From contig NZ_JACHXA010000004.1 in assembly GCF_014191775.1 (NCBI RefSeq), forward strand, positions 186,001-250,000: a stretch of 64,000 bases of DNA, given 5' to 3'. Shown piece by piece: positions 1 through 8,730 of the stretch. Within the stretch, counting starts at the first letter, position 1. Each line of letters opens with the position of its first letter. Position numbers and translations under genes: made by a program. Below the pieces are notes generated by a model, which saw only the letters and a list, made by a program, of their open reading frames with translations, was not told where the DNA came from and did no database searches. The stretch is from Limibacillus halophilus (lineage in GTDB: Bacteria > Pseudomonadota > Alphaproteobacteria > Kiloniellales > CECT-8803).

Positions 1-546
1 GTGCAGATGGTGTTTCAAGATCCTTATGGGTCTTTGCACCCACGCCACACAGTTGATCGAACCTTGATGGAGCCCGTTGCTATTCATGGTCTGGACAACG
101 CCGACGAGCGCATAGAGAAGGTTCTTAACGAGGTGGGGCTGGGTCCAAGCTTTCGCTATCGTTATCCGCACCAACTTTCGGGCGGGCAGCGGCAGCGTGT
201 GGCGATTGCCAGGGCGCTGATCCTGGAGCCGAAATTACTGTTGTTGGACGAGCCGACTTCGGCACTTGATGTCTCGGTGCAAGCCGAGGTTTTGAACCTG
301 CTGCAACGCTTGCGGCGGGAACTGGGCCTGACTTATCTGCTCGTCAGTCATAATCTGGCGGTTATTGCGCAAATGTGCGGTCACCTCGCGGTCATGAACC
401 ATGGTCGCGTCGTTGAGGAAATGACGGCGGAGCAATTGCGTGGTGGCTTGCCGGAGCATCCCTATACACGCCAACTTTTAGTGGCCAGTCGCGGTTATGA
501 CCGTGCTGCGATCGATCAGTTCGAAGAATATGCGGATATGGGCTGA
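1..546 (+). CDS. Peptide-type ABC transporter ATP-binding protein, C-terminal part (5' end outside window)
   Basis: This is the C-terminal part of an ABC ATPase of the oligopeptide/dipeptide (DppF/OppF) type, which would energise import from the cytoplasmic face of the membrane. Visible in order are the Q-loop (VFQDP, residues 4-8 of the visible part), the ABC signature LSGGQRQR (59-66), Walker B LLLLDEPTSALD (79-90) and the switch histidine in LLVSHN (about 117). Walker A is missing because the gene begins upstream of the window, so the GTG at base 1 is not a proven start. The HPYTRQLL stretch near the end is typical of peptide-type ATPases. It faces the Nudix gene tail to tail. It is separate from the complete importer at 2780-8730, so this locus probably holds two peptide-type systems. 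The substrate is unknown. Confidence 0.9.
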   Translation: MQMVFQDPYGSLHPRHTVDRTLMEPVAIHGLDNADERIEKVLNEVGLGPSFRYRYPHQLSGGQRQRVAIARALILEPKLLLLDEPTSALDVSVQAEVLNLLQRLRRELGLTYLLVSHNLAVIAQMCGHLAVMNHGRVVEEMTAEQLRGGLPEHPYTRQLLVASRGYDRAAIDQFEEYADMG

Positions 547-557
547 CCGCGGCCCGC

Positions 558-1160
558 CTAGGTGTTCCAGCGTTTTGTTACGTCTTGGCGGTTAAGCTTC
601 AGCCACTGGAGGGCGATGATGGCCGGAGAATTCTGGATTCGGCCTTCTTCCAACATGGCCCAGGCCTCGTCGAATGGCAGGACGCGCGCCAGAATATCTT
701 CGTCCTCATCTTCCAGGCCGTGTACTCCGCCCAGCCCGGCATCATCCATATGGGCCAGAAAGATCGTGGTGGCTTCGGTACAGGCACCCTGGCTTGGCAT
801 GTAAGTCATGATCTTTTCAAGCGCCAGGGGTTTGAATCCCGCTTCCTCCTGGCACTCACGGACGGCTACGTCTTCCAGGTTCTCGCCTTCTTCGACGATC
901 CCGGCAATAATCTCCTGCTGCCAGGCGTCCTGGCCGATTAAATGCGCGGGGAGGCGAAACTGCTCGAGCAATAGAATCGTATTGCGCACCGGGTCGTAAG
1001 GCAGAACGGCAACGACCGGTTCACGCAGGAACACTTCCCGCTCGATCTCCCGGGTCCAACCTCCGTCGTGGCGGCGGTGGCGTAGTCGAAAGATGGCTAG
1101 GGCAAAAAAGCCTTTAAAACCGGTTTTCCTGGAATGAATTTCTATCCGAGGGTCATCCAT
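558..1160 (-). CDS. Nudix hydrolase, ADP-ribose pyrophosphatase-like
   Basis: A 200-residue Nudix hydrolase, likely cleaving ADP-ribose or a similar nucleoside diphosphate derivative in the cytoplasm. The Nudix box GX5EX7REX2EEXG is complete at residues 87-108, from GIVEEGE through RECQEEAG, with the metal-binding glutamates present. The region before it (VAVLPYDP..LLEQFR) resembles the NudF/ADP-ribose pyrophosphatase subgroup. An upstream in-frame ATG would add 69 residues of unlikely, Cys-rich sequence, so I chose the ATG at 1160, which matches the family N-terminus. It is divergent from the hydrolase-OsmC gene with about 96 bases between starts. The substrate is inferred from subgroup resemblance only. 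Confidence 0.85.
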   Translation of the reverse strand: MDDPRIEIHSRKTGFKGFFALAIFRLRHRRHDGGWTREIEREVFLREPVVAVLPYDPVRNTILLLEQFRLPAHLIGQDAWQQEIIAGIVEEGENLEDVAVRECQEEAGFKPLALEKIMTYMPSQGACTEATTIFLAHMDDAGLGGVHGLEDEDEDILARVLPFDEAWAMLEEGRIQNSPAIIALQWLKLNRQDVTKRWNT

Positions 1161-1256
1161 CACGTTTGTGCTATCCCGTCTTACGCTATGCTGGCTCCGA
1201 GCATAGGTAGCAAAGGGCCAAGAGCAACAGCAATTCGATCCTGGAAGGAAGTAGAA

Positions 1257-2492
1257 ATGGCAGCCAAAAGTGAAAAGGTGGTCTTCACCGGCGCTGAGGG
1301 ACAGAACCTCGCAGCGCGGCTTGATAGCCCGCAGGGCGAACCATTGGGCTATGCCTTGTTTGCGCACTGCTTTACCTGCAGTAAGGACATATTTGCGGCA
1401 TCGCGGATCGCGCGGGGCTTGGCGGAACAGGGTATCGCAGTACTTCGGTTTGATTTCACGGGGTTGGGTGCCAGCGACGGTGAGTTTGCCAACACCAACT
1501 TTTCCAGCAATATCCAGGACCTGTTGTCGGCCGTTGCTTTTCTGCGTCGTGACTATCAGGCGCCAGCACTACTGGTCGGGCACAGTTTGGGCGGTGCCGC
1601 AGTGCTGGCCGCGGCCGGGGATGTTCCTGAATGCCGCGCCGTGGCCACCATCGGCGCACCTGCCGATCCGGCACACGTGGCCCATAACTTCGGCGCCTCT
1701 CAGGAGGAGATCGAACGGGTTGGTGAGGCGGAGGTTACCCTTGCTGGCCGCAAATTCACGATCAAAAAGCAGTTTTTGGACGATATCGCCAGCCAGCGGC
1801 TGGAAAATCGTATATCGGAGCTAAAGAGGGCGCTCTTGATTTTCCATGCACCGCTCGACAACACCGTGGGAATTGATAACGCGAGCCGTATATTCATCGC
1901 GGCGAAGCACCCAAAGTCATTTGTTTCGCTTGACCAAGCCGATCATCTCCTCAGTCGCCATGAAGATGCCGCTTATGTTGCGCAAGTTCTGAGTGCCTGG
2001 GCAGGGCGCTACATCGCAGCAAGCACGACCGAAGCGAGGACCAGAGTCGAATCGACTGAAGGTACTGTGGTTGTACGCAGTTCAGGGGCAGGGCGATTCA
2101 CCCAAGACATTGAAATCGGAAAACACCGTCTGATCGCGGATGAACCGACGAGCGTCAGTGGTGGTCTGGACCGGGGACCGAGTCCCTACGACCTGTTGCT
2201 TGCCGGGTTGGGGGCCTGTACCTCCATGACGCTGCGTCTCTATGCCGAACATAAAAAACTGTCCCTCGATAAAGTCGCAGTACGTTTGCAACATAGCAAA
2301 GTTCATGCTGCCGATTGCGCCGACTGTGAAACAAAAGATGGAAAAATCGACTTAGTTGCCCGTGAGATAACAATTACTGGAGATCTCACCGATGCCGAGA
2401 GGCAGCGCTTGCTTGAAATTGCGGATCGTTGCCCGGTACATAGAACACTGGAAAGTGAAATCAAAATAAAAACAGCTTTAACAGCCGAATAG
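1257..2492 (+). CDS. Bifunctional alpha/beta hydrolase / OsmC family protein
   Basis: A 411-residue fusion. The N-terminal part (about 1-265) is an alpha/beta hydrolase with nucleophile elbow GHSLGG (108-113, Ser110), an Asp in HAPLDN and a His in ADHLL as the likely rest of the triad. The C-terminal part (about 275-411) is OsmC/Ohr-like, with the first cysteine in GACTSMT and the second in DRCPVHR, the pair that reduces peroxides in this family. The ATG at 1257 follows a strong GGAAGGAAG ribosome site; the longer upstream reading frame has no similar support. A role in organic hydroperoxide defence, perhaps hydrolysing an ester and reducing the product, is inference; the family is usually annotated only as bifunctional hydrolase/OsmC. 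Confidence 0.88.
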   Translation: MAAKSEKVVFTGAEGQNLAARLDSPQGEPLGYALFAHCFTCSKDIFAASRIARGLAEQGIAVLRFDFTGLGASDGEFANTNFSSNIQDLLSAVAFLRRDYQAPALLVGHSLGGAAVLAAAGDVPECRAVATIGAPADPAHVAHNFGASQEEIERVGEAEVTLAGRKFTIKKQFLDDIASQRLENRISELKRALLIFHAPLDNTVGIDNASRIFIAAKHPKSFVSLDQADHLLSRHEDAAYVAQVLSAWAGRYIAASTTEARTRVESTEGTVVVRSSGAGRFTQDIEIGKHRLIADEPTSVSGGLDRGPSPYDLLLAGLGACTSMTLRLYAEHKKLSLDKVAVRLQHSKVHAADCADCETKDGKIDLVAREITITGDLTDAERQRLLEIADRCPVHRTLESEIKIKTALTAE

Positions 2493-2779
2493 TATTCAAG
2501 ATTAAGGCAGAATTTTTCTATTCTGTTCATTAAGTCAGTAGTGTTGACCGAGTTGTAATCAGTTTGGATTTGTACTTTTGGGAAGGCATAGAAAGCCAAG
2601 CGTAATTTTGTATGAAAGTGGGAGCTAGTATCGCTCTGGGGTTTTGACTTTACGCCGTAGGTCGTCCTCATGTTAGGATCGTTCGCATTCGCGATATTGT
2701 GACTCTGTTACCCCGTCTTCAATGAAGCTTCGGGGAGTAAACAGGCCCCGACTATCTAACTCCAGGGAGGCTATAAGAA
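2493..2779 (+). promoter_or_regulatory. Leader region of the dipeptide-type ABC operon with a long inverted repeat
   Basis: This 287-base non-coding gap is visibly more AT-rich than its flanks in its first half. It ends with a good ribosome site (GGGAGG) before the start at 2780. Bases 2707-2742 form an imperfect inverted repeat: an outer GTTA-CCCCG / CGGGG-GTAAAC arm with an inner CTTC/GAAG. No oligo-T run follows, so it looks like a leader hairpin and not a terminator. A TTGACT at 2644 could be a -35 element, but I see no convincing -10 at the right distance. Function is unproven. Confidence 0.4.
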
Positions 2780-4423
2780 ATGTCTAACAACGAAACTTTG
2801 ACCGGGGCCCGCCTACACCCGGCTATTGAGCCGATGGCGGAAACGGTTAAGTCCGGGAAAATGGACCGCCGAGAATTCCTCGCGCTCTCCACGGCTTTTG
2901 GCGCAACGGCTGCGACCGCATACGGTCTGCTCGGTTTGACGCTTCCGAAGCCGGCTGCGGCTGAAGGTAAGAAGGGCGGCGTCATGAAGGTCTCCATGAA
3001 CATCAAGGGGATCGAAGACCCGCGTATTTATGACTGGTCGGAAAGAGCGAACGTAGCGCGCCAGTTTTGCGAGGCCTTGGTTCGCTGGAACTCAGAGTTC
3101 GTTTTCGAACCTTGGCTCCTTGAAGGCTGGGAAGCCAACGATGATGTAACGCAGTACACTTTGTTCGTCCGGAAGGGCGTCAAGTGGAGCAACGGTGATG
3201 ACTTCAACGCCGATGACGTTGTTTTCAACCTGAACCGTTGGTGTGAAGCCGAGATAGAAGGCAATTCTATGGCCTCTCGCCTTTCCAATCTTGTTGACCC
3301 CGACACCAAAAAGGCGCGTAGCGGTGCAATCGTCAAAGTTGATGATTTCACGGTTCAACTGAATCTTGCCGCACCGGATATTTCCATCATTCCCGGCGTG
3401 GCCGACTATCCGGCTTTGATCGTTCATCGTAATTTCGAAAAGGATGGCGGCGATCTCAGCAAAAACCCGATTGGAACCGGTCCGTTCAAACTTGATTCCT
3501 TCGAAGTAGGCGTGGGTGCGACCCTGAGCCGGTCCGATAACTGGTGGGGTGGCGAAGCCTTGCTTGATGGGATTGAGTTCATCGATTACGGGACCGATCC
3601 TGCTGCAGAAATTGCGGCGTTCGAAGCGGGCGAGATTCACACCAACTATCAGACGACCGGCGACTTCGTTGAGATAATGGAAGGCCTTGGCCTCGAAACC
3701 TCCAACGTGATCACCGCGGCGACGGTCGTTGCGCGTATGAACGTCACGCAGAAGCCTTACGACGACGTGCGCGTGCGCCGTGCGATCCAACTGGCGGTCG
3801 ACAACGAGACGGTACTCGCTTTGGGTTACAACAACGCCGGATCGCCGGCCGAGAACCACCACGTTGGGCCCATGCATGAAGAATATTTCAAGCTTCCGCC
3901 AATCAAGCGCGACCCGGCAGCGGCCATGGCTTTGCTGAATGAGGCGGGTATGGCAGATACGGAGTTTGAACTAATCTCGATCGACGACGACTGGCGCCGC
4001 AATACCAGTGACGCCATTGCCGCTCAGATGCGTGACGCCGGAATCAAAGTGAAAAGAACTGTCATTCCCGGTTCATCATTCTGGAACAACTGGACGCAGT
4101 ATCCTTTCTCGACCACCAACTGGAATGCGCGCCCGCTGGGTGTGCAGGTGCTTGCCTTGGCCTATCGGACCGGGGAAGCCTGGAACGAGACTGCCTACAG
4201 CAATCCGGAATTTGATGAGAAGATCAACGCGGCTCTTGCGGTTCTCGACGCAGACAAGCGTCGTGTGCTGATGGAGGATATCGAGAAAATTCTCCAGGAC
4301 TCGGGCATTATGATTCAGCCTTATTGGCGTGGTCTATTCTGCAGCAACGTGCCTGAATTGAAGGGACGAAATATGCACCAGACCTTCGAGATGCATTTCG
4401 AAAAGGTTTACCTGGAAAGCTAA
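2780..4423 (+). CDS. Dipeptide/oligopeptide-type ABC transporter substrate-binding protein (Tat-exported)
   Basis: A 547-residue family 5 extracellular solute-binding protein, the periplasmic receptor of the importer encoded by the next three genes. The N-terminus carries a twin-arginine signal: DRREFLAL at residues 29-36, then a hydrophobic stretch and an AAA-type cleavage region near 60. The mature part shows family features such as the [19 protein letters not shown] segment and [13 protein letters not shown]. The preceding GGGAGG supports the start. The unusually long stretch before the twin arginines is common in Tat substrates of this family. A strong hairpin sits just after the stop, fitting higher expression of the receptor than the permeases. 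The substrate (peptide, opine or other) cannot be read from the sequence. Confidence 0.93.
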   Translation: MSNNETLTGARLHPAIEPMAETVKSGKMDRREFLALSTAFGATAATAYGLLGLTLPKPAAAEGKKGGVMKVSMNIKGIEDPRIYDWSERANVARQFCEALVRWNSEFVFEPWLLEGWEANDDVTQYTLFVRKGVKWSNGDDFNADDVVFNLNRWCEAEIEGNSMASRLSNLVDPDTKKARSGAIVKVDDFTVQLNLAAPDISIIPGVADYPALIVHRNFEKDGGDLSKNPIGTGPFKLDSFEVGVGATLSRSDNWWGGEALLDGIEFIDYGTDPAAEIAAFEAGEIHTNYQTTGDFVEIMEGLGLETSNVITAATVVARMNVTQKPYDDVRVRRAIQLAVDNETVLALGYNNAGSPAENHHVGPMHEEYFKLPPIKRDPAAAMALLNEAGMADTEFELISIDDDWRRNTSDAIAAQMRDAGIKVKRTVIPGSSFWNNWTQYPFSTTNWNARPLGVQVLALAYRTGEAWNETAYSNPEFDEKINAALAVLDADKRRVLMEDIEKILQDSGIMIQPYWRGLFCSNVPELKGRNMHQTFEMHFEKVYLES

Positions 4424-4440
4424 GGTCAGCGTGAAGGCGG

Positions 4441-4462
4441 GAAGGGGACAGATGTCCCCTTC
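4441..4462 (+). terminator. Intercistronic hairpin after the binding-protein gene
   Basis: A 10-base perfect arm GAAGGGGACA is followed after two bases by its complement TGTCCCCTTC, then TTGCTTTT. It lies 17 bases after the binding-protein stop and before the permease gene on the same strand. It may be a partial terminator or an mRNA-stabilising stem, as is often seen between a binding-protein gene and its permeases. The T tract is interrupted, so full termination is unlikely. Confidence 0.55.
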
Positions 4463-4495
4463 TTGCTTTTCTGTCTCTTTGCGAAAGGGCCTGTG

Positions 4496-5431
4496 ATGCT
4501 CACCTTCATCAGTCGTCGGGTTGGCGTGCTTGCGCTGACGATGATCGTGCTTACCCTTGTGGTATTTGCATTGGTCAACCTTGAGCCAAATCTGAAAAAA
4601 TTGGCGCTCGAACAGAACAACAACCGCATGACGCAAGAAGCGGTTGATAGCTGGCTTGAAAAGAATGGATACAACCGGCCTCTGCTCGTGCGTTATGGCG
4701 AGTGGCTGTTCAATGCATCGCGCGGGGACCTCGGGGAATCGACCCGCTTCAAGTCGCCTGTGAACGACGTGCTTCCCAAGCGGCTTGGATATACCGGAAC
4801 TTTGGCCTTCTGGGTTATGATCATCATGGTGCCCTCGGCGCTGATCGTGGGAATTCTCGCCGGTATGCGGGAAGGCAGTTTTCTTGACAGAGTCCTTTCT
4901 ATTTTCTCGATCGGCACGACCGCAACGCCTGAATATGTGAGCGGTATCCTCTTTACCGTGGTTTTCGCCTCTTGGCTGGGGCTTCTAAAAGGGGTCTCCA
5001 ATGTCGATAGCGTAACCGTTGAGAACTTTACGCTTCCAGTCATGACGATGGCGCTCTACGGAATGGGCTATATCGCGCGCATGACGCGAGCGTCCATGGC
5101 TGAAGTGATGACCTCCCAATACATTCGTACCGCGCGGCTAAAAGGACTCTCGTTTCGGGCCGTCGTCTTCAAGCATGCACTGAGGAATGCGCTGATAGCA
5201 CCCTTTACCGTTATCATGCTGCAGTTCCCCTGGTTGCTGACAGGCGTCGTGATCGTAGAAAATCTATTCAACTACAAAGGATTTGGTTGGACCTTGGTGG
5301 AAGCCGCGGACAACAACGACATTAACCTGCTGCTTGCCTGCTCGCTGGTATCGGTTGCCGTTGTGATAACGACGCAGTTGATATCCGATATCGGCTACGC
5401 CTTCCTCAATCCACGTATTCGCGTCAGCTAG
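4496..5431 (+). CDS. ABC transporter permease (DppB-type)
   Basis: A 311-residue inner-membrane permease, one half of the translocation channel of the peptide-type importer. An N-terminal membrane segment (FISRRVGVLALTMIVLTLVVFALV) is followed by a periplasmic loop and further hydrophobic segments. The EAA-type cytoplasmic loop that contacts the ATPase is visible as YIRTARLKGLSFRAVVFKHALRNALI. The ATG at 4496 has a GAAAGGG ribosome site; an upstream in-frame start would lie inside the preceding hairpin. It is followed after 11 bases by the second permease. Function by family is secure; substrate is not. Confidence 0.93.
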   Translation: MLTFISRRVGVLALTMIVLTLVVFALVNLEPNLKKLALEQNNNRMTQEAVDSWLEKNGYNRPLLVRYGEWLFNASRGDLGESTRFKSPVNDVLPKRLGYTGTLAFWVMIIMVPSALIVGILAGMREGSFLDRVLSIFSIGTTATPEYVSGILFTVVFASWLGLLKGVSNVDSVTVENFTLPVMTMALYGMGYIARMTRASMAEVMTSQYIRTARLKGLSFRAVVFKHALRNALIAPFTVIMLQFPWLLTGVVIVENLFNYKGFGWTLVEAADNNDINLLLACSLVSVAVVITTQLISDIGYAFLNPRIRVS

Positions 5432-5442
5432 GGGGACGTTCA

Positions 5443-6594
5443 ATGGAAAGCATAGGCTTCCTTGAGATCTGGGGCGTCGTCATAGCGCGGCTATGGCCGG
5501 TGTGGCTTGGCTTGGCAGTCTTGATGGGCGCGAGTGCATTTTACCGCGACCGGTTGGGGCTTTATGGACGGCTGTATCATAGCAATGTGGGTATGGTGGG
5601 TCTTGGGATCGTCTTTTTTTGGATCCTTACGGCATTATTTGCCGATATTGTTGCTCCCTTCGACCCGATTGAGCAGTTCGTGCTGCTGAAACGGGCGGCG
5701 CCCGGATCCATCGAAGCAGAGACCGGCAGAGCATTCCTGTTCGGTGCGGACAACCTGGGGCGCGATCTGTTCAGCCGCATGGTTTACGGCAGCCGTTTTG
5801 TGCTTCTGATTGCACCTGCAGCGACCTTGGTGGCCTTTTTGGTTGGAATCTCCTTGGGATTGCCGGCGGGGTACTTTGGCGGCAAAAGCGATGCGATTCT
5901 TTCCTTCATCGCCAATCTCGTGCTGGCCTTCCCTGTGATCTTGTTGTTCTACCTGCTGGTAACGCCCGGTGTTCGAGAGACCGCCATTCCGAATTTCATG
6001 GCGGGGGTGTTCTTTATCTTCCCGGTTTTGATTTTTGCGATGCTGTTCTACACCCGCTATGCGCAACGTGCCGGATTACTCGCAATTCTGCTCGCGGTTA
6101 CCTTCGGGTTGGGTGGCTGGATGTACATCGGCGTGGTCTTTGACCTCGACCCGCTTGGCATCATCCATCTGGAACCGAACGAGCTGAACATCTTTGCCGC
6201 GGTGGTGTTTGCGTCATCGCCCGGTGTCTTCCGTATCGTTCGCGGTCTGACGATGGATATCAAGACACGCGATTACGTGGCTGCCGCGCAAACGCGAGGC
6301 GAGGGGTCCTGGTACATCATGTTGTGGGAAATGCTTCCCAACGCCCGCGGTCCGCTGATCGTCGATGCCTGCCTTCGCATCGGCTATACGACGATCCTCC
6401 TTGGAACGCTCGGTTTCTTCGGTCTGGGTTTGGCGCCGGAGTCTCCGGACTGGGGCTCCATGATCAATCAGACCCGTGGATTCATCCGCATTGTTCCAAC
6501 GATTGTGCTGCCACAGACGATTGCTTTGGCATCGCTGGTTCTTGGCCTCAACCTGCTGGCCGACGGCTTGCGGGAAGAATCATTGCGAGACTGA
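5443..6594 (+). CDS. ABC transporter permease (DppC-type)
   Basis: A 383-residue permease, the partner of the DppB-type protein. It is longer than the usual roughly 300 residues: it has an extra N-terminal membrane segment (residues about 10-35) before the canonical one (NVGMVGLGIVFFWILTALFADIVAPFDP), and additional hydrophobic sequence in the middle (GVFFIFPVLIFAMLFYT and the segment after it). The EAA loop RDYVAAAQTRGEGSWYIMLWEMLPNARGPLIV is present near residue 275. GGGGGACG precedes the start. The enlarged membrane topology suggests a subfamily of peptide-type importers often paired with a fused double ATPase, as here. Confidence 0.92.
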   Translation: MESIGFLEIWGVVIARLWPVWLGLAVLMGASAFYRDRLGLYGRLYHSNVGMVGLGIVFFWILTALFADIVAPFDPIEQFVLLKRAAPGSIEAETGRAFLFGADNLGRDLFSRMVYGSRFVLLIAPAATLVAFLVGISLGLPAGYFGGKSDAILSFIANLVLAFPVILLFYLLVTPGVRETAIPNFMAGVFFIFPVLIFAMLFYTRYAQRAGLLAILLAVTFGLGGWMYIGVVFDLDPLGIIHLEPNELNIFAAVVFASSPGVFRIVRGLTMDIKTRDYVAAAQTRGEGSWYIMLWEMLPNARGPLIVDACLRIGYTTILLGTLGFFGLGLAPESPDWGSMINQTRGFIRIVPTIVLPQTIALASLVLGLNLLADGLREESLRD

Positions 6595-6615
6595 TCGAGG
6601 AAGGAGAATACAGCG

Positions 6616-8730
6616 ATGAGTGATCCGATCCTGGAAATTGATAACCTCTCGATCTCCTTTTTTACCCGAATTGGAGAAATCCCGGCGGTCATGGATTTCT
6701 CCTGTAGCGTCCAACCGGGCGAAGCGATGGGCCTTGTCGGTGAATCCGGCTGCGGCAAATCAACTGTTGCGCTCGCTATTATGCGCTACCTCGGGTCGAA
6801 CGGCCGGATTGTGGATGGCTCGATCAAGTTCAAGGGCCGCGACATGAGCACACTCTCCGAAGAGGAGCTGTCGCAGTTGCGTGGATCAAAGATCGCCATG
6901 ATCTATCAGGAGCCCATGGCTAGCCTGAACCCGGCGATGCGCGTCGGCGCTCAATTGACCGAAGTCCCCATCCTTCATGAAGGGGTTTCGATGGCAGAGG
7001 CCGAGAAACGCTCCATCGAGATGCTCGAGGCCGTACGCCTACCTGATCCGGAGCGGATCATGCGTGCCTACCCGCACCAGCTTTCCGGCGGTCAGCAGCA
7101 ACGCATTGTGATTGCTATGGCGTTGTTATCCAAGCCGGAGTTGCTCCTGCTCGATGAACCAACGACCGCCTTGGACGTTACTGTCGAAGCTGGGATCATT
7201 GAACTGGTGAAGAACCTAGGGAAGCAGTTCGGCACCTCGATGATCTTCATCTCTCACAACCTGGGTCTGATTTTAGAGACCTGTGATCGCATTACGGTCA
7301 TGTATTCGGGTGAGGCCGTGGAGACAGGCACGGTCGACGAGGTCTTCAACAAAATGCGCCATCCCTATACGCAAGGGCTGTTCCGTTCCATACCCTTGCC
7401 GGGCACCGACAAGAACGCGCGCCCAATCGAACCAATTCCGGGACAGTTTCCCTTGCCGCATGAGCGCCCGCCTGGCTGCAATTTTGGCCCACGTTGCGCG
7501 CATTTCAAAGCCGGACTTTGTGACGTTGGTAATCTAGCCATGCACACAATTGCAGGCGAGGAAGGCCATGCCTCCCGTTGCGAGCGCATTAGTGACATCG
7601 ACTGGGCAGCGCCGATTGTCGCGTCGAAGGAGTTTGCCGAAGTAGAGCCCGGCGACGTCGTTTTGAAGGTGGATAAGCTAAAGAAATACTACACCGTCAG
7701 CGCTAACGAGATTTTTGGTGGCAAGCAACGCACGGTTAAAGCCAATGAGCGCATTACGATGGATGCGCGCGAAGCTGAAACCGTTGCCATTGTCGGTGAG
7801 TCCGGCTGCGGGAAATCGACCCTGGCGAAGGTCCTGTTGGGCCTGGAAACAGGCACCGATGGCGTGATCGAACTCAACGGGGAGGATATTACCTATAAAC
7901 CTGTCGAAAAACGCTCAACAGGTACCGTGAGTTCGCTTCAGATGGTGTTCCAAAATCCATTTGATACCCTTAATCCAAGCCATTCCATAGGCTCGCAAAT
8001 CATTCGCGTGCTGGAGCTTTTTAAGATTGGGAAGGACCAACAGGAACGCGAAGCACGTATGTTCGAACTGCTCGATATGGTCAAGCTTCCACGCGCATTC
8101 GCCGACCGCAAGCCACGCCAGCTATCAGGCGGCCAGAAGCAACGTATCGGCATTGCGCGCGCGTTTGCGGGCCATCCAAAAGTCGTCGTTGCGGACGAGC
8201 CCGTTTCCGCCTTGGATGTCTCGGTCCAGGCTGCGGTGACCCAACTGCTAATGGAGATCCAGCGCGAGTCACGCACGACCATGCTATTCATCAGTCATGA
8301 TTTGTCCGTCGTGCGGTATCTGGCGGATCGCGTTGTCGTAATGTACTTGGGGCACGTTGCTGAAAAAGGGACGACCGACGAGGTTTTCTCGCCGCCCTAT
8401 CATCCCTATACGGAGGCGCTGCTTTCCGCCGTCCCCATAGCCGACACATCGGTTCGCAAGAAGCGGATCATTCTGGAAGGCAATCTGCCATCGGTGATGA
8501 ACCCGCCAAAGGGCTGCCCTTTCTGCACGCGCTGTCATCGGCGCATTGGCAAGGTTTGCGATACGGAAGTTCCGCCAGTTCATAACATCTCGGATACCCA
8601 CAGCATCGCCTGCCACATTCCGCTGGAAGAGCTTATGAAGGTTGAGCCGGTTATCGTGCTGGCGGGGAGCGGTGACGGCGATGCGGAAGGTGATGGTCCG
8701 ACTACGCCGGAAACATCGACGCTTAGTTAG
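6616..8730 (+). CDS. Fused double ATP-binding protein of the peptide-type ABC importer (DppD-DppF-like)
   Basis: A 704-residue protein containing two complete ABC ATPase domains, so one polypeptide replaces the usual DppD and DppF. Domain 1 has Walker A GESGCGKST (42-50), signature LSGGQQQR and Walker B LLLLDEPTTALD. Domain 2 repeats these as GESGCGKST, LSGGQKQR and VVVADEPVSALD. Each is followed by an oligopeptide-type C-terminal segment with clustered cysteines (PPGCNFGPRCAHF and PKGCPFCTRCHRR). GGAAGGAG precedes the ATG. It is the last gene of the 2780-8730 operon, and its end overlaps the convergent cyclase gene by 8 bases. Confidence 0.93.
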   Translation: MSDPILEIDNLSISFFTRIGEIPAVMDFSCSVQPGEAMGLVGESGCGKSTVALAIMRYLGSNGRIVDGSIKFKGRDMSTLSEEELSQLRGSKIAMIYQEPMASLNPAMRVGAQLTEVPILHEGVSMAEAEKRSIEMLEAVRLPDPERIMRAYPHQLSGGQQQRIVIAMALLSKPELLLLDEPTTALDVTVEAGIIELVKNLGKQFGTSMIFISHNLGLILETCDRITVMYSGEAVETGTVDEVFNKMRHPYTQGLFRSIPLPGTDKNARPIEPIPGQFPLPHERPPGCNFGPRCAHFKAGLCDVGNLAMHTIAGEEGHASRCERISDIDWAAPIVASKEFAEVEPGDVVLKVDKLKKYYTVSANEIFGGKQRTVKANERITMDAREAETVAIVGESGCGKSTLAKVLLGLETGTDGVIELNGEDITYKPVEKRSTGTVSSLQMVFQNPFDTLNPSHSIGSQIIRVLELFKIGKDQQEREARMFELLDMVKLPRAFADRKPRQLSGGQKQRIGIARAFAGHPKVVVADEPVSALDVSVQAAVTQLLMEIQRESRTTMLFISHDLSVVRYLADRVVVMYLGHVAEKGTTDEVFSPPYHPYTEALLSAVPIADTSVRKKRIILEGNLPSVMNPPKGCPFCTRCHRRIGKVCDTEVPPVHNISDTHSIACHIPLEELMKVEPVIVLAGSGDGDAEGDGPTTPETSTLS

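Noticed and set aside
2644-2673. TTGACT-based promoter ahead of the ABC operon
   Set aside because: No -10 hexamer at a suitable distance.
3092-3877. A 261-codon frame antisense to the binding-protein gene
   Set aside because: Mirror of the real gene; no ribosome site and no recognisable motif.
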